Translations under genes and position numbers: made by a program
Shown: one piece after another, positions 61,111-64,000 of the stretch
How the letters are laid out: each line of letters starts with the position of its first letter
Numbering within the stretch: the stretch's first letter is position 1
Notes under the pieces: model-generated
What the model was told of the DNA's origin: nothing
Database searches by the model: none
The model's input: only the letters and a program-made list of their open reading frames with translations
Assembly: GCA_038503065.1 (NCBI GenBank)
Contig: JBCAMK010000009.1
Span: 682,001-746,000 of the forward strand
Source: Paragyromitra xinjiangensis
Lineage: Eukaryota > Ascomycota > Pezizomycetes > Pezizales > Discinaceae
Direction: 5' to 3'
Length of the DNA stretch: 64,000 nucleotides

Positions 61111-64000
61111 AAGTTTTTAGATATTGGTGGAAGGAAGAAGGTTGTGTGTACAGGAGGTACGGGGAAGGATCGCGGGAATCAAAAGCACTTTGATAAGACT
61201 GTCGAGAGATTGTGGTTTGAACCAGGAATGTCAGCCCGCTGGGGCTGTACAGGATATTATACCCATAGCAGCGTGTAGAGTTTGTGTTTTTTTTCTTTGG
61301 ACGTCGAAGCAATACGGGCTCAAGTCTATCATATCATGATGGTCATTCAAGATTTTCTTTTCTTTTTATTCTTTCGTCTTCTCCGCTGTGTTTCATGGGG
61401 AGTGAAATTTTCTGTAATTGGTTTCTCTTATTAGCAAGTGACTCTACTACTTCCATTATATACGGCTTCCACCTATCAATTCTGCGTCTCTTTTTCATTT
61501 GTTCTCCATATTTCCATCATAGCCATACATGCGATTTCATTTGTATTTTCCCGGGAGTTTCTTTTCTTTTCTCTCCTTCCGAAACTAGGATCAAGTATCA
61601 TTGGCCCCACCTGAGGTTATTTTATGAAAATTCGGAAGAACTGCTTCGGGATACGCAGGAAGGCATATTGAGAATCAATTTCTAATATATGTACGATATA
61701 CTAATAGTGGAACGAAGTGTTGGTCGATAATTTTGGTTTATTTCTCGAAAGGGTTTCGTAGGGTGAAGGTGAAGCTTAGCCGTGCTTCCTTGGGTAATTT
61801 GCATTTGAGCTGTCTTTCTTTTTGAGAAGGTTCTTGAGGATAACTACACACACTTGGGCACTGTTTCGGTCATGGAAGGCTTTGTGTCCGAATATCGTGT
61901 GAATAGTAGAGATCGCTTAATTGTTTGCTAGAGGCTTTCGCCTCTATATATACAGGTGTCGGACCAATAGAAAGAGCTCCACCAGATAGCTGGCCGGTCT
62001 CCAAAAGCAATCTATATAGCTTGAATATCCGCCAAATAAGCAAGAGCCTATGAAACAGCTGAAACAGTGGGGCACGAAGGGAAGCCTGTATTAGGAAACC
62101 GAATACTAGTAGTAGTATCTCCGACGCTGGAAACCGGGTGAGAAGGTGTGATTCACCGAGTTGGGATACCCTGGGTTTTCTTGTGTCTTCTGCACTGTTC
62201 TAGTTGTCGAGATTAATTGGTTAGTCGAGGTGCCTGTGAAGTATGCAGAAATAGATTCTCAGTTTTGTTGCAATTAAAACCATAGATTTTTTAAGTGCAC
62301 CAATATCACTTTTAACTTTTTGGTTTGTGCTACCCTCCTTAGCACTTCAAATTAAAGAACCAAAATGGTAGGATACTACTTGTAGAGGTCTAAGTAGTTA
62401 CCCCCAGAGTAAGATACTGATTTAGGACCGTGGCTCAGGGCTTTCTTCCGGGGTTGATGGGATTCTCTGTAGAGTAGTTCCTGGCCCTACCGTCCCTGCC
62501 GTCCATAGGCCTAGAGTACAAGATCTTGGGGGAACTGGTGACACACAAAGGAGTCATAGGACATGGAACCAGCATTCTGCTGAATCTAGTTACCTTGCTT
62601 GGAGCTCTTCCCTTGGTGGTTCTCGGGGCCTTTATAACGAGCTAGGTCAGATACTGGTTCTTCCTCGTCTTTATTTTTGTTATGAAATTCTTCAGCCTTA
62701 GTTTAGCTGGTAAACTCTTGCTGTAACATGGTAAGACTATACCAATCCACATTCAACAACCTGGATCCTTATTACTCATGCAAACAGTGTATACGAGAGT
62801 GTTAGGATTCCTCGAGGGTGCCATTAACAATTAGGGCCGCAGCCTAGAGCCGGTTTCTCTAAAGTGGAGGCGAGCTTCTCTCTTGGACTTTTTGTGGTAT
62901 TAGAATCTAATTCTATAGGAGTCGGTAGCTCAATCATGGAATTTAGTATCTAAACACCATATTTCTAGTATATAACGAGCGCTAATGTCGATATTATGTG
63001 TTTGATTGTACGCTCGAATCGAGGATGTTACTACTTGTGATTCTATATTTTCATTAAGGTTAGTAGCTGCATAAAGAACAGAAATTGTGTACTAGTTCAC
63101 ACCAAGACATGATTTTTACCCCAAGTTTAATGGATACCATTGGCGGGGCAAAAAAAGAAACTATCCGACGATGCTATGTTTCTTTTTGTGGCTTTATTCA
63201 ATCAGAATTGGGAAATCCAATCCTTATGATTTGCTTTAGGTTTACGTTAAGTATGCTTTGGATTGGAAGCTGTTGGGTTGAAAATATAAGGCTGTCGTTG
63301 TCGTCGTCGCGGACCGTTCCTGGCCGTCACTTCAACCTAGTTGGGTTTGTAGCATAACATGACAGCGATTAATTCGTGTTGACAAACCAGAAGCATTAGC
63401 AGGGATTGTTCCAGTATCGAATCAAATCCTCCTGGCGCTTTCGCATAGTTCCCAATGGCTGATAACTTATCTTCCTCGTGAGGCCTTAGATCTAAAGTTG
63501 GAGCGGAGACAATGCAGTTCTCTTCCCACAGGTCTGTAGACGCCAGGACCGATTCAGATGTTCAGTAGGACTGCAGGAGAAACTGTGTTTGGAATGGTAT
63601 TTCGAGCTCTTCTGCTTGCCGGTGGTGGGCGTCAAATTGTGGGAGGATTGTTTGTGGACATGACATTACGTTACTGGAAGGTTGTAGGAAGAAGCTGCAT
63701 CGGAGGAGAAGAAGGCTTTTGGGCTCGGTGGGGCAATGTGTCCCTGCAAAACAAAGTCGTTTGGTGGGGTTGCGGCTGGTATAAGCAATGCCAAGACAAA
63801 CTAGACCAATCCGCGTGAAGTTGAGCAGAAGGCGGGAAAAAAAAAGTAGAAAGGAAACCCTCAAGGGACAGTCAGGGTGAAATGGCGATAGGGCAGAAGA
63901 CTGCGTTGAAGTAAACTGAAGAGATTCTCTTTGACCATCCGAATAGCCCGACATTATTGGTCTCGACCTTTCGTATTTATCCCTCTCGTGTCCCCTGGTC
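61111..64000. other. Terminal intergenic stretch with relic-like fragments
   Basis: After T-rich 3' sequence of the CBS-PB1 gene (to about 61600) no intact gene is seen. A perfect hairpin AGAGGC-TTTC-GCCTCT at 61930-61945 followed by TATATATA and a GCTCCACCA block resembles the segment at 34.8 kb and could be an LTR fragment. On the minus strand around 62590-62700 about 37 open codons (AEEFHNKNKDEEEPVSDLAR and onward) look like a degenerate mobile-element coding piece. The open stretch at 63558-63818 has no recognised family. Confidence 0.3.

Noticed and set aside
1..64000. CRISPR arrays, bacterial operons, phage or virus genes
   Set aside because: No regularly spaced repeats, ribosome binding sites or viral signature proteins were seen. 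The split genes and intron-bearing tRNA show a nuclear fungal chromosome.
1..64000. A secondary-metabolite or other dedicated gene cluster
   Set aside because: The genes belong to unrelated housekeeping processes, and no polyketide synthase, NRPS, terpene synthase or cluster-type regulator is present near the PRISE-type reductase.

Overview
This window looks like a chromosomal piece of a filamentous ascomycete fungus. Thirteen multi-exon protein genes can be assembled with short introns (mostly about 45-95 bases) that carry CTAAC/CTAAT-type branch points, and there is one tRNA gene with a short intron. The gene set is fungal: metacaspase, KHA1-type K+/H+ antiporter, SPT7, GGA, SYT1-like Sec7 protein, UNC-50/GMH1, CBS/PB1 protein and an OTT_1508-type deaminase. 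Only about 15 genes in 64 kb, separated by 1-4 kb of AT-richer, relic-bearing DNA, would fit a repeat-rich Pezizomycetes-type genome such as a truffle. That placement is inference, not something the sequence proves.

Layout. 1-5.7 kb has no intact gene, but its minus strand holds the frameshifted remains of a microbial-opsin/HSP30-like seven-helix protein (about 1.58-2.73 kb). Then come a metacaspase (+, 5.7-7.5 kb), a phosphoribomutase/phosphoglucomutase-2 homologue (-, 8.3-10.5 kb), an unrecognised coding relic (10.6-10.8 kb), GGA (+, 12.3-14.7 kb), a cation/proton antiporter (+, 17.3-20.5 kb), tRNA-Pro(AGG) (-, 21.9 kb), a PRISE-type short-chain reductase (-, 23.6-25.3 kb), a small MRX7-like gene (-, 27.6-27.9 kb), a classical protein tyrosine phosphatase (+, 29.9-31.4 kb), a VanZ-like membrane protein (-, 33.7-34.5 kb), a fusion of a CBM48/AMPK-type glycogen-binding module with an APH-like kinase fold (-, 36.9-39.1 kb), SPT7 (+, 40.8-44.3 kb), a Sec7-PH Arf exchange factor (-, 47.0-51.5 kb), UNC-50/GMH1 (+, 54.1-55.2 kb), an OTT_1508-like deaminase (-, 55.7-57.5 kb) and a tail-anchored CBS-PB1 protein (+, 58.8-61.1 kb). 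The last 2.9 kb shows only relic-like fragments.

How the genes relate. Most are unrelated housekeeping genes. Three belong to Arf/Golgi traffic: the Sec7-PH exchange factor and UNC-50/GMH1 are divergent neighbours, and the Arf effector GGA lies 32 kb away. The least conventional items are the CBM48-APH fusion whose kinase catalytic Asp position reads Asn, the deaminase-superfamily gene, the opsin-like pseudogene lacking the retinal lysine, and two GC-AG introns in different genes. Exon boundaries are hand-derived from reading frame, splice consensus and family similarity; no alignment or search was run.
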